Shown one piece after another: positions 1 to 6,502 of a DNA stretch of 11,250 nt. Numbering within the stretch: position 1 is the stretch's first letter; every line of letters begins with the position of its first letter. The notes under the pieces are model-generated. The model was not told where the DNA came from. It did not search any database and saw only the letters and a program-made list of their open reading frames with translations. Position numbers and translations under genes: made by a program. The stretch is from assembly GCA_023390785.1 (NCBI GenBank), contig JAEWCE010000324.1:1-11250 (forward strand), written 5' to 3'. Origin of the DNA: Pseudomonadota bacterium (GTDB lineage: Bacteria; Pseudomonadota; Alphaproteobacteria; Rhizobiales; Devosiaceae).

Positions 1-82
1 GGGGAGGGGTGCCCAGGAGTCGCAAAGTCCGTACAGGACTGAAAGACCTCGCCGCTCGCTCCGGCGATGCGTCTCTTGCGCC

Positions 83-105
83 CCCCTCCCCCTTGCGGGG
101 AGGGG
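83..105. repeat. G/C-rich hairpin repeat element
   Basis: A perfect 9-bp inverted repeat, CCCCTCCCC (83-91) and GGGGAGGGG (97-105), surrounds a 5-base loop, and a GGGGGTGGGGG tract follows. The same GGGGAGGGG arm occurs at bases 1-9, so the window may open inside another copy. Elements of this look are common as dispersed intergenic repeats in high-GC alphaproteobacteria. There is no T-run, so I do not call it a terminator on sequence grounds. Confidence 0.55.
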
Positions 106-126
106 CCGGGGGTGGGGGCCCTGTAC

Positions 127-140
127 ACCGGACCTCCGGT
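127..140. promoter_or_regulatory. Palindrome immediately upstream of deoA
   Basis: ACCGGA (127-132) and TCCGGT (135-140) form a perfect 6-bp inverted repeat with a 2-base centre. It ends five bases before the deoA ATG, where a Shine-Dalgarno sequence would be expected; no clear one is seen. It could be an operator half-site pair or a small RNA hairpin affecting initiation. The role is inferred only from position. Confidence 0.3.
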
Positions 141-145
141 CGCCC

Positions 146-1465
146 ATGACGTTTCTTCCGCAAGAAATAATCATCCGCAAGCGCGATGGCGAAGTCCTGG
201 CACGTGGTGAGATCGGCGACTTCATCGCCGGGCTCACCGATGGCTCGGTGAGCCATGCACAGGCGGCGGCTTTTGCCATGGCGGTGTTTTTCCGCGACAT
301 GACGCTTGACGAGCGCGTGGCGCTGACCGAGGCCATGCGCGACTCTGGAACGGTGCTCGACTGGCCGGAGCTCGATGGCCCCGTGGTCGACAAGCACTCG
401 ACCGGGGGCGTCGGCGACAATGTCTCCCTGATGCTGGCCCCGATCCTCGCCGCCTGCGGCGTGTATGTGCCCATGATCTCCGGCCGCGGCCTCGGCCACA
501 CCGGCGGCACGCTCGACAAGTTCGATTCGATCCCGGGCTACCAGACCCAGCCCGACAACGCGCTGTTCCGCCACGTCACCAGGACCGCTGGCTGCGCCAT
601 CATCGGCCAGACCGCCGATCTCGCGCCGGCCGACAAGATCCTCTATTCCATCCGCGACGTTACCGGCACCGTCGAGAACGTGTCGCTGATCACCGCCTCG
701 ATCCTCTCCAAGAAGCTCGCCGCCGGCCTCGATGCGCTGATCCTCGACGTCAAGACCGGTTCCGGCGCCTTCATGCCGACGCTCGAAAAGTCCCGCGAGC
801 TGGCGCAAAGCCTGGTGGCGGTCGCCAATGGCGCCGGCACCCGCACCGGCGCTCTGATTACCGACATGAACGAGCCGCTGGCGAGTGCCGCCGGCAACGC
901 GCTCGAGGTGCGCAACGCCGTCGATTTCCTCACCGGCGCGCATCGCGATCCGCGGCTCTACGACGTGACCATGGATTTGTGCGCTGCGGCCCTCGCGCTT
1001 TCCGGCTTCAAGGGCGACGCACGCAAGGCCTGCGAGGTGGCGCTGTGGAGCGGCAAGGCTGCCGCGCATTTCTCCGAGATGGTCGCGCTGCTCGGCGGTC
1101 CTGCCGATTTCGTCGAACACATGGACCGGCACCTTGCGCCCGCGCCGATCGTCGTCGACGTCCCGTCGCCCGGCGCCGGCATCGTCGGCGCTATCGACAC
1201 GCGCGGCATCGGCATGGCCGTAGTGGCTCTGGGGGGCGGGCGGCGCCTGCCCACCGACAGCATCGACCATGCGGTGGGCTTCGATCGCCTGCTCGGATTG
1301 GGCACCAAGGTCGAGGTCGGCACGCCACTGGCCCGGCTCCACGCCCGCGACGCCGCGACCGCGGCTGAGGCCAGCCGCCGCCTCGTTGCCGCCTATGTGC
1401 TGGGCGACGCCGCGCCGGCGCATCCGCTGGTCGCCGAGCGCATCGATCCACCGGAGACAGGCTGA
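146..1465 (+). CDS. deoA: Thymidine phosphorylase
   Basis: DeoA cleaves thymidine or deoxyuridine with phosphate to the free base and 2-deoxyribose-1-phosphate in the cytosol. The 439-residue product has the normal length for the family. The phosphate-binding stretch KHSTGG is at residues 83-88. The thymidine/pyrimidine-nucleoside phosphorylase signature SGRGLGHTGGTLDK is at 112-125. R170, S185 and K189 sit where the E. coli enzyme contacts the pyrimidine (its R171, S186, K190, one residue shifted). The ATG at 146 gives the expected family N-terminus (PQEII.RKRDGE), although no strong ribosome binding site precedes it. Its TGA overlaps the deoB ATG by one base (TGATG), indicating one mRNA and translational coupling. 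It is the first visible gene of the deoA-deoB-upp salvage operon. Confidence 0.96.
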   Translation: MTFLPQEIIIRKRDGEVLARGEIGDFIAGLTDGSVSHAQAAAFAMAVFFRDMTLDERVALTEAMRDSGTVLDWPELDGPVVDKHSTGGVGDNVSLMLAPILAACGVYVPMISGRGLGHTGGTLDKFDSIPGYQTQPDNALFRHVTRTAGCAIIGQTADLAPADKILYSIRDVTGTVENVSLITASILSKKLAAGLDALILDVKTGSGAFMPTLEKSRELAQSLVAVANGAGTRTGALITDMNEPLASAAGNALEVRNAVDFLTGAHRDPRLYDVTMDLCAAALALSGFKGDARKACEVALWSGKAAAHFSEMVALLGGPADFVEHMDRHLAPAPIVVDVPSPGAGIVGAIDTRGIGMAVVALGGGRRLPTDSIDHAVGFDRLLGLGTKVEVGTPLARLHARDAATAAEASRRLVAAYVLGDAAPAHPLVAERIDPPETG

Positions 1466-2661
1466 TGCCACGCGCCATTCTTTGCGTCCTCGATAGCTTC
1501 GGCATCGGCAGTGCCCCCGACGCGGCCGATTACACCGATGGCCACGGCCACAACGATGTCGGCGCCAACACGCTGCTGCACATTGCGCAGAACTACGAGC
1601 TGCACCTGCCCAATCTCGACGCGCTCGGCCTCGGCGCCGCCGGCAAGTTGGCGTGCGGCACGCTGGCGCCGGGCCTGAGCGACACCCCCAAGGGCGGCCG
1701 CTTCGGCGTCGGCCGCGAGGTCTCGAAGGGCAAGGACACGCCGTCCGGCCATTGGGAGATCGCGGGCGTGCCGGTGCCGTTCGCCTGGGGCTATTTTCCG
1801 CAGGAAGAGCCGGCCTTTCCCAAGGCACTGACCGACGCGCTGATCCGTGATGCGGGTCTGCCCGGTATCCTCGGCAACAAGCATGCCTCGGGCACGGTGA
1901 TCATCGCCGAACTCGGCGAGGAGTCGATCCGCACTGGCAAGCCCATCTGCTACACCTCGATCGATTCGGTGTTCCAGATCGCCGCGCATGAGGACCATTT
2001 CGGGCTCAGCCGGCTGTATGAGGTGTGCGAGGCGGCCTTCAGGCTGACTGCGCCGCTGATGATCGGCCGGGTCATCGCCCGCCCTTTCGTCGGTGAGACC
2101 GCGGCGACCTTCAAGCGCACCGGCAACCGCCGCGACTTCGCCATCTCGCCGCCGGAGCCGACGCTGCTCGACCGGGCCAGGGACGCCGGCCGCCAGGTCT
2201 TCGCCATCGGCAAGATTTCGGACATCTATGCCGGCCACGGTGTCACCCACAAGATCAAGGCGTCAGGCAACATGGTGCTGTTCGACCGCACGCTCGAAGC
2301 GCTCGACATGGCGCGCGACGGCGATTTCGTCATGACCAATTTCGTCGATTTCGACCAGGAATACGGCCATCGCCGCGACGTTCCCGGCTACGCCCAGGCC
2401 CTCGAGGCCTTCGACCGCCGGCTGCCCGAACTCATTGCCAGGATGCGCGACGACGACCTGCTGGTGCTCACCGCCGATCACGGCAACGACCCCACCTGGG
2501 TCGGGACCGACCACACCCGGGAGCAGGTGCCGATCCTCTGTTTTTCCCCAAAGCTGTCGCAAGGAACGGTTGGAATTCGCTCCACCTTCGCGGATATTGG
2601 CGAAAGCGTCGCTCACTGGCTCGGTCTGGCGCCGGGTCGCCACGGGCGAAGTTTCCTCTGA
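1465..2661 (+). CDS. deoB: Phosphopentomutase
   Basis: DeoB interconverts (deoxy)ribose-1-phosphate and (deoxy)ribose-5-phosphate, passing DeoA's product on to central metabolism. It belongs to the alkaline-phosphatase-like metalloenzyme superfamily and needs Mn2+. The 398-residue protein is full length. The predicted metal ligands are D10 (LDSFGIGSAPDA), D297 and H302 (FDQEYGH), D338-H339 (TADHGND) and H350 (TDHTRE). T92 in GKDTPSGHWE matches the family's phosphorylated active-site threonine. The start overlaps the deoA stop by one base and has a GGAG at 1453-1456, eight bases upstream of the ATG. The upp start follows its stop after 23 bases, consistent with one transcription unit. Confidence 0.96.
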   Translation: MPRAILCVLDSFGIGSAPDAADYTDGHGHNDVGANTLLHIAQNYELHLPNLDALGLGAAGKLACGTLAPGLSDTPKGGRFGVGREVSKGKDTPSGHWEIAGVPVPFAWGYFPQEEPAFPKALTDALIRDAGLPGILGNKHASGTVIIAELGEESIRTGKPICYTSIDSVFQIAAHEDHFGLSRLYEVCEAAFRLTAPLMIGRVIARPFVGETAATFKRTGNRRDFAISPPEPTLLDRARDAGRQVFAIGKISDIYAGHGVTHKIKASGNMVLFDRTLEALDMARDGDFVMTNFVDFDQEYGHRRDVPGYAQALEAFDRRLPELIARMRDDDLLVLTADHGNDPTWVGTDHTREQVPILCFSPKLSQGTVGIRSTFADIGESVAHWLGLAPGRHGRSFL

Positions 2662-2684
2662 TCCTTCCTCGCGCCGGGGTTGCC

Positions 2685-3314
2685 ATGGCCAAAGTCACCG
2701 TCATCGACCACCCCATGATCCAGCACAAGCTGACGATCATGCGCGACAAGGACACCTCGATCGCCGGCTTCCGGCGGCTGCTGCGCGAGATCGCGCACCT
2801 GATGTGCTACGAGGTGACGCGCGACCTCGAGCTCGAAATGATCCCGGTCGAGACCCCTCTGCAGATGATGGAGGCGCCGACCATCAAGGGCAAGAAACTG
2901 GTGTTTGCTTCGATCCTGCGCGCCGGCAATGGGCTGCTGGACGGCATGCTCGACCTGGTGCCCGCGGCACGCGTCGCCCACATCGGCATCTATCGTGACC
3001 ACGAAACGCTGCAGCCGGTGGAATATTACTTCAAGGCGCCCAGCGAACTCGAGAACCGGCTGATCATCGTCGTCGATCCGATGCTGGCCACCGCCAATTC
3101 ATCGGTCGCTGCCGTCACCAAGCTCAAGGAGCGCGGCGCCAACAACCTCCGCTTCCTCTGCCTGCTGGCGGCGCCCGAAGGCATCAAGCACTTCAACGAA
3201 GCCCATCCCGACGTGCCGATCTTCACCGCCGCCATCGACAGCCACCTCAACGAGAAGGGCTATATCGTCCCCGGCCTCGGCGACGCCGGCGACCGCATGT
3301 ACGGAACGAAATAG
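2685..3314 (+). CDS. upp: Uracil phosphoribosyltransferase
   Basis: Upp makes UMP from uracil and PRPP, salvaging the base released by nucleoside phosphorylases. The 209-residue length is the family norm. The flexible-loop region RAGNGLLDGM is at 79-88, the PRPP-binding loop VVDPMLATANSS at 129-140, and the C-terminal uracil-binding segment PGLGDAGDRMYGTK at 196-209. The PRPP loop reads ATANS where many family members have ATGGS or ATGNS, so one glycine is replaced by alanine at 137. All other key parts are intact. It lies 23 bases after deoB on the same strand, and no strong Shine-Dalgarno is visible. Its TAG is directly adjacent to the stop codon of the convergent hicA frame, leaving no intergenic space. 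Confidence 0.96.
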   Translation: MAKVTVIDHPMIQHKLTIMRDKDTSIAGFRRLLREIAHLMCYEVTRDLELEMIPVETPLQMMEAPTIKGKKLVFASILRAGNGLLDGMLDLVPAARVAHIGIYRDHETLQPVEYYFKAPSELENRLIIVVDPMLATANSSVAAVTKLKERGANNLRFLCLLAAPEGIKHFNEAHPDVPIFTAAIDSHLNEKGYIVPGLGDAGDRMYGTK

Positions 3315-3512
3315 TCAGACGCGCTTGGTCAGTCCGGCCTGCTTGAGTACGCCGTTTGCGCTGTGTCGCGAAACAACTCCACCGTCCACGACGACATTGG
3401 TTTTCGTGATCGGGCTGTACCAGATCTGATGGTCACCCTTGCCGTAGCGCACAAGACTGCAACCCGCAGCCTCAAGCGCCCGGCGTAACTCTCTGTAATA
3501 GCCGCGCGATGG
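3315..3512 (-). pseudogene. hicA: HicA-family toxin frame without a start codon
   Basis: Reading the minus strand directly after the hicB stop gives 65 uninterrupted codons that look like a complete HicA toxin, a small dsRBD-fold mRNA interferase. It begins PSRGYYRELRRAL. The conserved histidine lies in YGKGDHQIW (H28), followed by SPITKTNVVV and the C-terminal SRHSANGVLKQAGLTK (48-63). However, the codon just before it is the in-frame TAG of hicB (3513-3515). No ATG, GTG or TTG occurs before the GTG at 3450-3452, and initiation there would drop the first helix and leave 45 residues. The frame is therefore start-less: a recently inactivated toxin, a sequencing error, or expressed by TAG readthrough. 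Its stop abuts the upp stop. The family call is firm; the functional state is uncertain. Confidence 0.7.
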
Positions 3513-3761
3513 CTAGGCTCGCCGGGCGAAGGCGAACCCCGTTTGTTGCGCATGCACCTCAAACGGCACTTCGCTGACGCCGTCGGGCAATTCGACGTGG
3601 TTGAGCTCGATCAAGTCTTCAAGAACACCGGGAATGCGGGAGGCGAGCCGCTCGATGGTCGTATCCTCCATAACAAAACCCGCGAGATCGTCGGTCGTCG
3701 CCACCCAAACGGAGGCTTCGGGATCCCACTCGGCAATGATGCTAATCGGCAGCTTTTGCAT
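3513..3761 (-). CDS. hicB: HicB-like antitoxin, DUF1902 family
   Basis: An 82-residue protein with the typical HicB partial RNase-H-like fold start, ISIIAEWDPEASVWVATTDD, then a helical region containing PGVLEDLIELN and an ending VPFEVHAQQ. DUF1902 proteins of this type commonly precede a HicA toxin gene, and a HicA-like frame does follow here. There is no C-terminal helix-turn-helix or ribbon-helix-helix segment, so autoregulation by this protein alone is doubtful. The ATG at 3759-3761 has no Shine-Dalgarno sequence, but a possible promoter sits just upstream (see separate entry), which could yield a nearly leaderless mRNA. It is co-directional with the HAD gene, starting 42 bases after that gene's stop. 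If hicA is dead, this is an orphan antitoxin. Confidence 0.8.
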   Translation of the reverse strand: MQKLPISIIAEWDPEASVWVATTDDLAGFVMEDTTIERLASRIPGVLEDLIELNHVELPDGVSEVPFEVHAQQTGFAFARRA

Positions 3762-3767
3762 CCGTTC

Positions 3768-3795
3768 AACATAGCACGCTCGGGCCTGAGGACAA
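3768..3795 (-). promoter_or_regulatory. Candidate promoter of hicB
   Basis: On the minus strand, TTGTCC (3790-3795) and TATGTT (3768-3773) are separated by 16 bases and resemble -35 and -10 boxes. The -10 box ends only six bases before the hicB ATG, so transcription would start at or very near the start codon. The boxes are imperfect, so this is a candidate only. Confidence 0.3.
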
Positions 3796-3803
3796 TATTC
3801 CCA

Positions 3804-4424
3804 TTACGTCGCCTTAAGCGGCAGCCCGAGTGCGATCAGTTCGTTGCGCAGACTCTTGGCATCCTTGAAGTGGATGGCCTGCATGCCGAACTTGCGGGCG
3901 GCGACCACGTTCGGCTCGCTGTCGTCGATGAACACGCATTCGGACGGCGCCAGCGAATAGCGCTCGCAGAACACGCGAAAGATGCGTGGATCGGGCTTCA
4001 CCAGATGTTCGAGACCGCTCACCACCACGCCGTCGAACTTTTCGAGGAACGGCCACTCGCCGAGGCAGCTCACCCATTTCTCCCACGAGAAATTGGTGAT
4101 GGCGAAGGTCGGGATCTCGTTGGCGATCAGCTCGTCATGGATCCCGATCGTGCCGTCGATGAAATTGCCGCAGGTTTCCTTCCACCTCAGGTCGAAGGCC
4201 TGGATCTCGCGCCAGTATTTGGGAAAGCGCGTGATCAGTCGCGCCACCCCTTCCGAGAAAATGTCGCCCGCGTCGAATTCGAGGTTCCAGCTGGGCGTGC
4301 AGATGGTGTGGTAAAACCACTGCGCCTCCTCCTCGGTCGCGAACAGCTTGCGGAACAGCCACATCGGGTTCCATTCGACGAACACGCCGCCGAGGTCGAA
4401 AACGGGGATCAGCGTGTCGGTCAT
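3804..4424 (-). CDS. HAD-superfamily (subfamily IA) hydrolase
   Basis: A 206-residue cytosolic haloacid-dehalogenase-fold hydrolase, probably a small-molecule phosphatase. Motif I is VFDLGGV with nucleophile D10, motif II is AIT-N with T110, motif III is VKPDP with K143, and motif IV is FIDDSE with D167 and D168. The second residue after the nucleophile is glycine (G12) rather than the usual acid/base aspartate. The same pattern is seen in YihX-like sugar-phosphatases and in dehalogenases, so the substrate cannot be assigned. The helical cap lies between motifs I and II (about 20-100). I chose the ATG at 4422-4424 because the motif-I strand starts a few residues later and a GAGGA (4432-4436) lies seven bases upstream. 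An in-frame open stretch extends further upstream only through the antisense of the TadG-like gene. It is 38 bases downstream of that gene. Confidence 0.88.
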   Translation of the reverse strand: MTDTLIPVFDLGGVFVEWNPMWLFRKLFATEEEAQWFYHTICTPSWNLEFDAGDIFSEGVARLITRFPKYWREIQAFDLRWKETCGNFIDGTIGIHDELIANEIPTFAITNFSWEKWVSCLGEWPFLEKFDGVVVSGLEHLVKPDPRIFRVFCERYSLAPSECVFIDDSEPNVVAARKFGMQAIHFKDAKSLRNELIALGLPLKAT

Positions 4425-4462
4425 CCAGTCATCCTCGGCAGGGGCGCCGAAGGCTATAGGGG

Positions 4463-5113
4463 CTAGCTTCCCGTGGTGCAAGCCGTGCTGGAGAGGCTGG
4501 TGTCCTCCAGGTTGATCACGCCGGTGGCCCCGAAACGCGGGATGAAATAATTGGTGTGGGCCAGGTTGAACGTGTTGCTGAACATCTGCCCGAACAACGG
4601 CTTGTAGGCATAGCTCGATTCCGCCGCGACGATGCACCCGCCGCGGGCCACGATGTCGGTGGTCGAGCTGGTGTTGAGCGGCGCGTAAGGTTGCCCCACC
4701 GTCCGCGCGACGGCACCGGTGCCGTTGGTCTTGCTCCAAAGCACCTTGGTCGTGCCGCTGCTGTCGACGAAGATCAGCGACACCACCTGCTTGAGCCCGC
4801 TCGTCGAGTACGGCGACAGGATGTCCGGGCTCGTCGCCGCATTGGGCGACAGGATATTGGGGCCGGCGGCAAAATAGGTCGTCAGCGTCGCTGTGGGGAT
4901 CTTGCCGTCATTGGGGTCCCATTGCGAAACGAGGTCGCCCAGCGTGGCCGACACCGTGTTGATGCGCTTGTCGGCCATGAACAGCACGCTGGCTTCCATC
5001 GAGCCGAAATACAGTGCCAGCAGGAACGGCATGATCAACGCGAACTCGACCGCGGCCACGCCGTCCTCGGCGCCGCCAAATCGGCTGGCGAGGGCTTTGA
5101 ACCAGGCGCGCAT
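4463..5113 (-). CDS. TadE/TadG-family pilus assembly pseudopilin
   Basis: A 216-residue protein with a class-III prepilin-like N-terminus. A short polar leader ends in EDG (G18), followed by VAAVEFALIMPFLLALYFG, with the glutamate at +5 (E23) of the expected cleavage site and one hydrophobic helix (about 19-45). The remainder is probably periplasmic and rich in Ser, Thr, Asn and Gly, with cysteines at 160 and 212. No von Willebrand A domain is present, so it is a short TadG or TadE-like form rather than the long vWA-bearing TadG. TadE/F pseudopilins are processed by the prepilin peptidase and are needed for Flp pilus formation in other bacteria. Its ATG overlaps the upstream tadE-like stop by one base (TGATG), so the two are co-translated. 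Confidence 0.85.
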   Translation of the reverse strand: MRAWFKALASRFGGAEDGVAAVEFALIMPFLLALYFGSMEASVLFMADKRINTVSATLGDLVSQWDPNDGKIPTATLTTYFAAGPNILSPNAATSPDILSPYSTSGLKQVVSLIFVDSSGTTKVLWSKTNGTGAVARTVGQPYAPLNTSSTTDIVARGGCIVAAESSYAYKPLFGQMFSNTFNLAHTNYFIPRFGATGVINLEDTSLSSTACTTGS

Positions 5114-5670
5114 CAGAATGGCTCGTTGCGGAACACGCGGACCGCACTCATCAGCCGGTAATTGTCCGGCTGGTTCTTGAGGTTGAAATAGGGCAGCACC
5201 ACGATGAGCGGGTAGCGGTAATAGGCCGACACCTGCATGACGCTGCGGCCCTTGCCGGGGTCGAAGCTCTGCGTCATCGTCCAGGTGCAGGTCGCCACGT
5301 CGCAGCTTTGCACGACCGGAGCGGTCCCGCCGGTGCTGAAGTTCGACAACACCTCGGATTTGAGCTGAATCTGCGAGCAGTCCAGCAGATTGTATGTCGC
5401 ATCGCACACATCGGTACGGAAGTCGCTGAGCGAGAAACCGGCTGCCTGTCCGGTGCGAATGAGCCGGCTCGCATCTTCGAGCGCGCTGTCGAGCACCTGG
5501 CTGGTGAGGAACATGATCGCCGTCTGCAGGATCGCGAAGATCACGGTGAAGAACGGCAAGGCGAGGATGCTGAACTCGATGACGGTCACGCCCCGTTCGT
5601 CGCGCAGGAATGCGCGCCACGTTTCGAGCGCGAGAGCGGTCGGCCGTGTGTTGGGGAGTGCGCGCAGCAT
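5113..5670 (-). CDS. TadE-like pilus assembly pseudopilin
   Basis: A 185-residue protein (with this start) carrying the TadE-like motif. The leader ends RDERG (G27), then VTVIEFSILALPFFTVIFAI, with glutamate at +5 (E32) and one hydrophobic helix (about 28-52). A periplasmic part with several cysteines follows. Likely a minor pseudopilin of the Flp/Tad system, paired with the TadG-like protein it overlaps by one base. An upstream in-frame ATG (5701-5703) would add 11 residues. I prefer the ATG at 5668-5670 because the intervening codons (ATT, ATA, TTT) are unlike the high-GC codon use here and look like promoter sequence. Neither start has a clear Shine-Dalgarno. A GTTAAC motif lies about 100 bases upstream. 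Confidence 0.83.
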   Translation of the reverse strand: MLRALPNTRPTALALETWRAFLRDERGVTVIEFSILALPFFTVIFAILQTAIMFLTSQVLDSALEDASRLIRTGQAAGFSLSDFRTDVCDATYNLLDCSQIQLKSEVLSNFSTGGTAPVVQSCDVATCTWTMTQSFDPGKGRSVMQVSAYYRYPLIVVLPYFNLKNQPDNYRLMSAVRVFRNEPF

Positions 5671-5766
5671 CGGACCGGAAAATATTGCAATTGCCGCCAG
5701 CATACCGGCGGCAGTGCTAATCGGAGGTTAGGGGGTCCCCGCAGATTTGCCGCGACTTATGACGCG

Positions 5767-5772
5767 GTTAAC
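5767..5772 (-). promoter_or_regulatory. GTTAAC motif upstream of the tadE-like gene (candidate CtrA site)
   Basis: GTTAAC lies in the gap between the secretin N-domain gene and the tadE-like gene. Read on the minus strand it is TTAA-N7-ATAA, matching the alphaproteobacterial CtrA consensus TTAA-N7-TTAA in seven of eight positions. The functional link to CtrA is inferred from the motif alone. Confidence 0.4.
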
Positions 5773-5778
5773 GAAGCC

Positions 5779-6234
5779 CTACTGCTTGGCAGCCGACTGC
5801 TGCAGCAGCGTCGACGACGTGAGCGCCGCGCCGGCGAAGGTGGCGTCGTCGCCCAGTGTGATCGTCGGCTGGCAGATCGGGTCGCAGGCGAGGGTGGTAC
5901 GAGCCTGTCCATTATAGACGGTAATGGTGTCCGCCGTCGCCTGCACCACCGACACCATGGTGTCGGCCACCGGATTGCCCGAGCTGTCGAGCACGATCAG
6001 GTTGGTCGAGCCATAGCTCTTGCCCGTCAGCACGAGCGTCTGCGGATCCTGGATGGTGACGTCGGCGACGCCGGGGTTGCCGATGATCACCGTCGCCGCC
6101 GGCGCGCTGATCCTCAGGATGCGCGCCATGTTGACCTTGACGCTGATCGGCTCGTTGGTCGCTGCCAGGGCGACGGCAGGAACCGTCAGCAGCATGGCGG
6201 TCGCAAGGACGGCAATTGTACGCAGCAGCGGCAT
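5779..6234 (-). CDS. Secreted stand-alone secretin N-domain protein (CpaC N-terminal-like)
   Basis: A 151-residue protein with a Sec-type signal peptide: MPLLR, then a hydrophobic run ending VPAVALA (about residue 24). It is followed by a single pilus-assembly/secretin N-terminal domain (about 28-98), with VKVNMARILRI, GNPGVADV and LTGKSYGSTNLIVLD. The equivalent domain of CpaC in this window (residues 62-132) has the same layout, for example GDTNIIFLD. A C-terminal tail has a CDPIC pair (C117, C121) that could form a disulphide, then PTITLGDD. No secretin pore domain is present. It may be periplasmic and could assist or cap the Tad secretin, but this is inference. An upstream GTG (6259-6261) would add nine residues. 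I prefer ATG 6232-6234, which has GGTGAG four bases upstream and starts directly at the signal peptide. Confidence 0.8.
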   Translation of the reverse strand: MPLLRTIAVLATAMLLTVPAVALAATNEPISVKVNMARILRISAPAATVIIGNPGVADVTIQDPQTLVLTGKSYGSTNLIVLDSSGNPVADTMVSVVQATADTITVYNGQARTTLACDPICQPTITLGDDATFAGAALTSSTLLQQSAAKQ

Positions 6235-6318
6235 GGGGCTCACCGGGAACTTGATACTCACACCGGCCAGTTTCCGCTCGAATGGTGAATATTTGACAAA
6301 CGCCCAACGCGCCGCGGA

Positions 6319-6338
6319 ACTTGCAATCTACTTGCAAT
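6319..6338. repeat. Tandem ACTTGCAAT repeat in the divergent promoter region
   Basis: ACTTGCAAT occurs at 6319-6327 and again at 6330-6338, offset by 11 bases (about one helical turn), in the 268-bp region between the divergent secretin-N-domain gene and flp. A third TTGCAAT is at 5685-5691, in front of the tadE-like gene. The arrangement is that of tandem protein-binding sites; no regulator can be named. Confidence 0.35.
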
Positions 6339-6398
6339 GCACAACAACAGCCCGGTCCGCCTGAAGTTTCGGCAAGTTGTCGCATTGCTGCCGTGGGA

Positions 6399-6404
6399 GT
6401 TAAC
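6399..6404 (+). promoter_or_regulatory. GTTAAC motif upstream of flp (candidate CtrA site)
   Basis: It forms the centre of the perfect palindrome GAGTTAACTC (6397-6406), about 100 bases before the flp start. Read forward it is TTAA-N7-TCAA (6400-6414), one mismatch from the CtrA consensus TTAA-N7-TTAA. A weak -35/-10-like pair (TTGTCG 6377-6382, TTAACT 6400-6405, 17-base spacer) overlaps it. In Caulobacter the pilin gene pilA is a known CtrA target; applying that here is inference. Confidence 0.4.
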
Positions 6405-6502
6405 TCTCTTTCAATCGCTCCGCTCTACCGTGTCGCCTCGTTCGATGCGCAACGCGTCGAATGCGCTGCATAAGCAACGATGACGTGTGCAAGGAGCCTG
6501 GA

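Noticed and set aside
83..115. G-rich hairpin as an intrinsic terminator of an upstream gene
   Set aside because: There is no T-run on either side and similar arms occur at the window edge, so a dispersed repeat is more likely.
1393..2250. 285-codon minus-strand frame across deoA and deoB
   Set aside because: It lies fully antisense to two well-supported enzymes and shows no recognisable motif or ribosome binding site.
3329..3562. 77-codon minus-strand frame overlapping the hicA region
   Set aside because: It is the wrong frame. The HicA-like protein is read in another frame directly after the hicB TAG, and this 77-residue product resembles nothing.
3543..4466. 307-codon plus-strand frame opposite hicB and the HAD gene
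   Set aside because: It is antisense to two recognisable proteins; no family features are seen.
4425..4739. N-terminal 105-residue extension of the HAD hydrolase
   Set aside because: The extension is the antisense/out-of-frame shadow of the TadG-like gene. The HAD motif I and a good ribosome binding site fix the start at 4424.
5114..5620. N-terminal extension of the TadG-like protein to a 385-residue form
   Set aside because: The extra residues are out-of-frame sequence of the tadE-like gene. The TGATG overlap and the pseudopilin leader place the start at 5113.
6293..6298. Perfect TTGACA as a -35 box for flp
   Set aside because: No -10-like hexamer is found 15-19 bases downstream, and the site is over 200 bases before flp.
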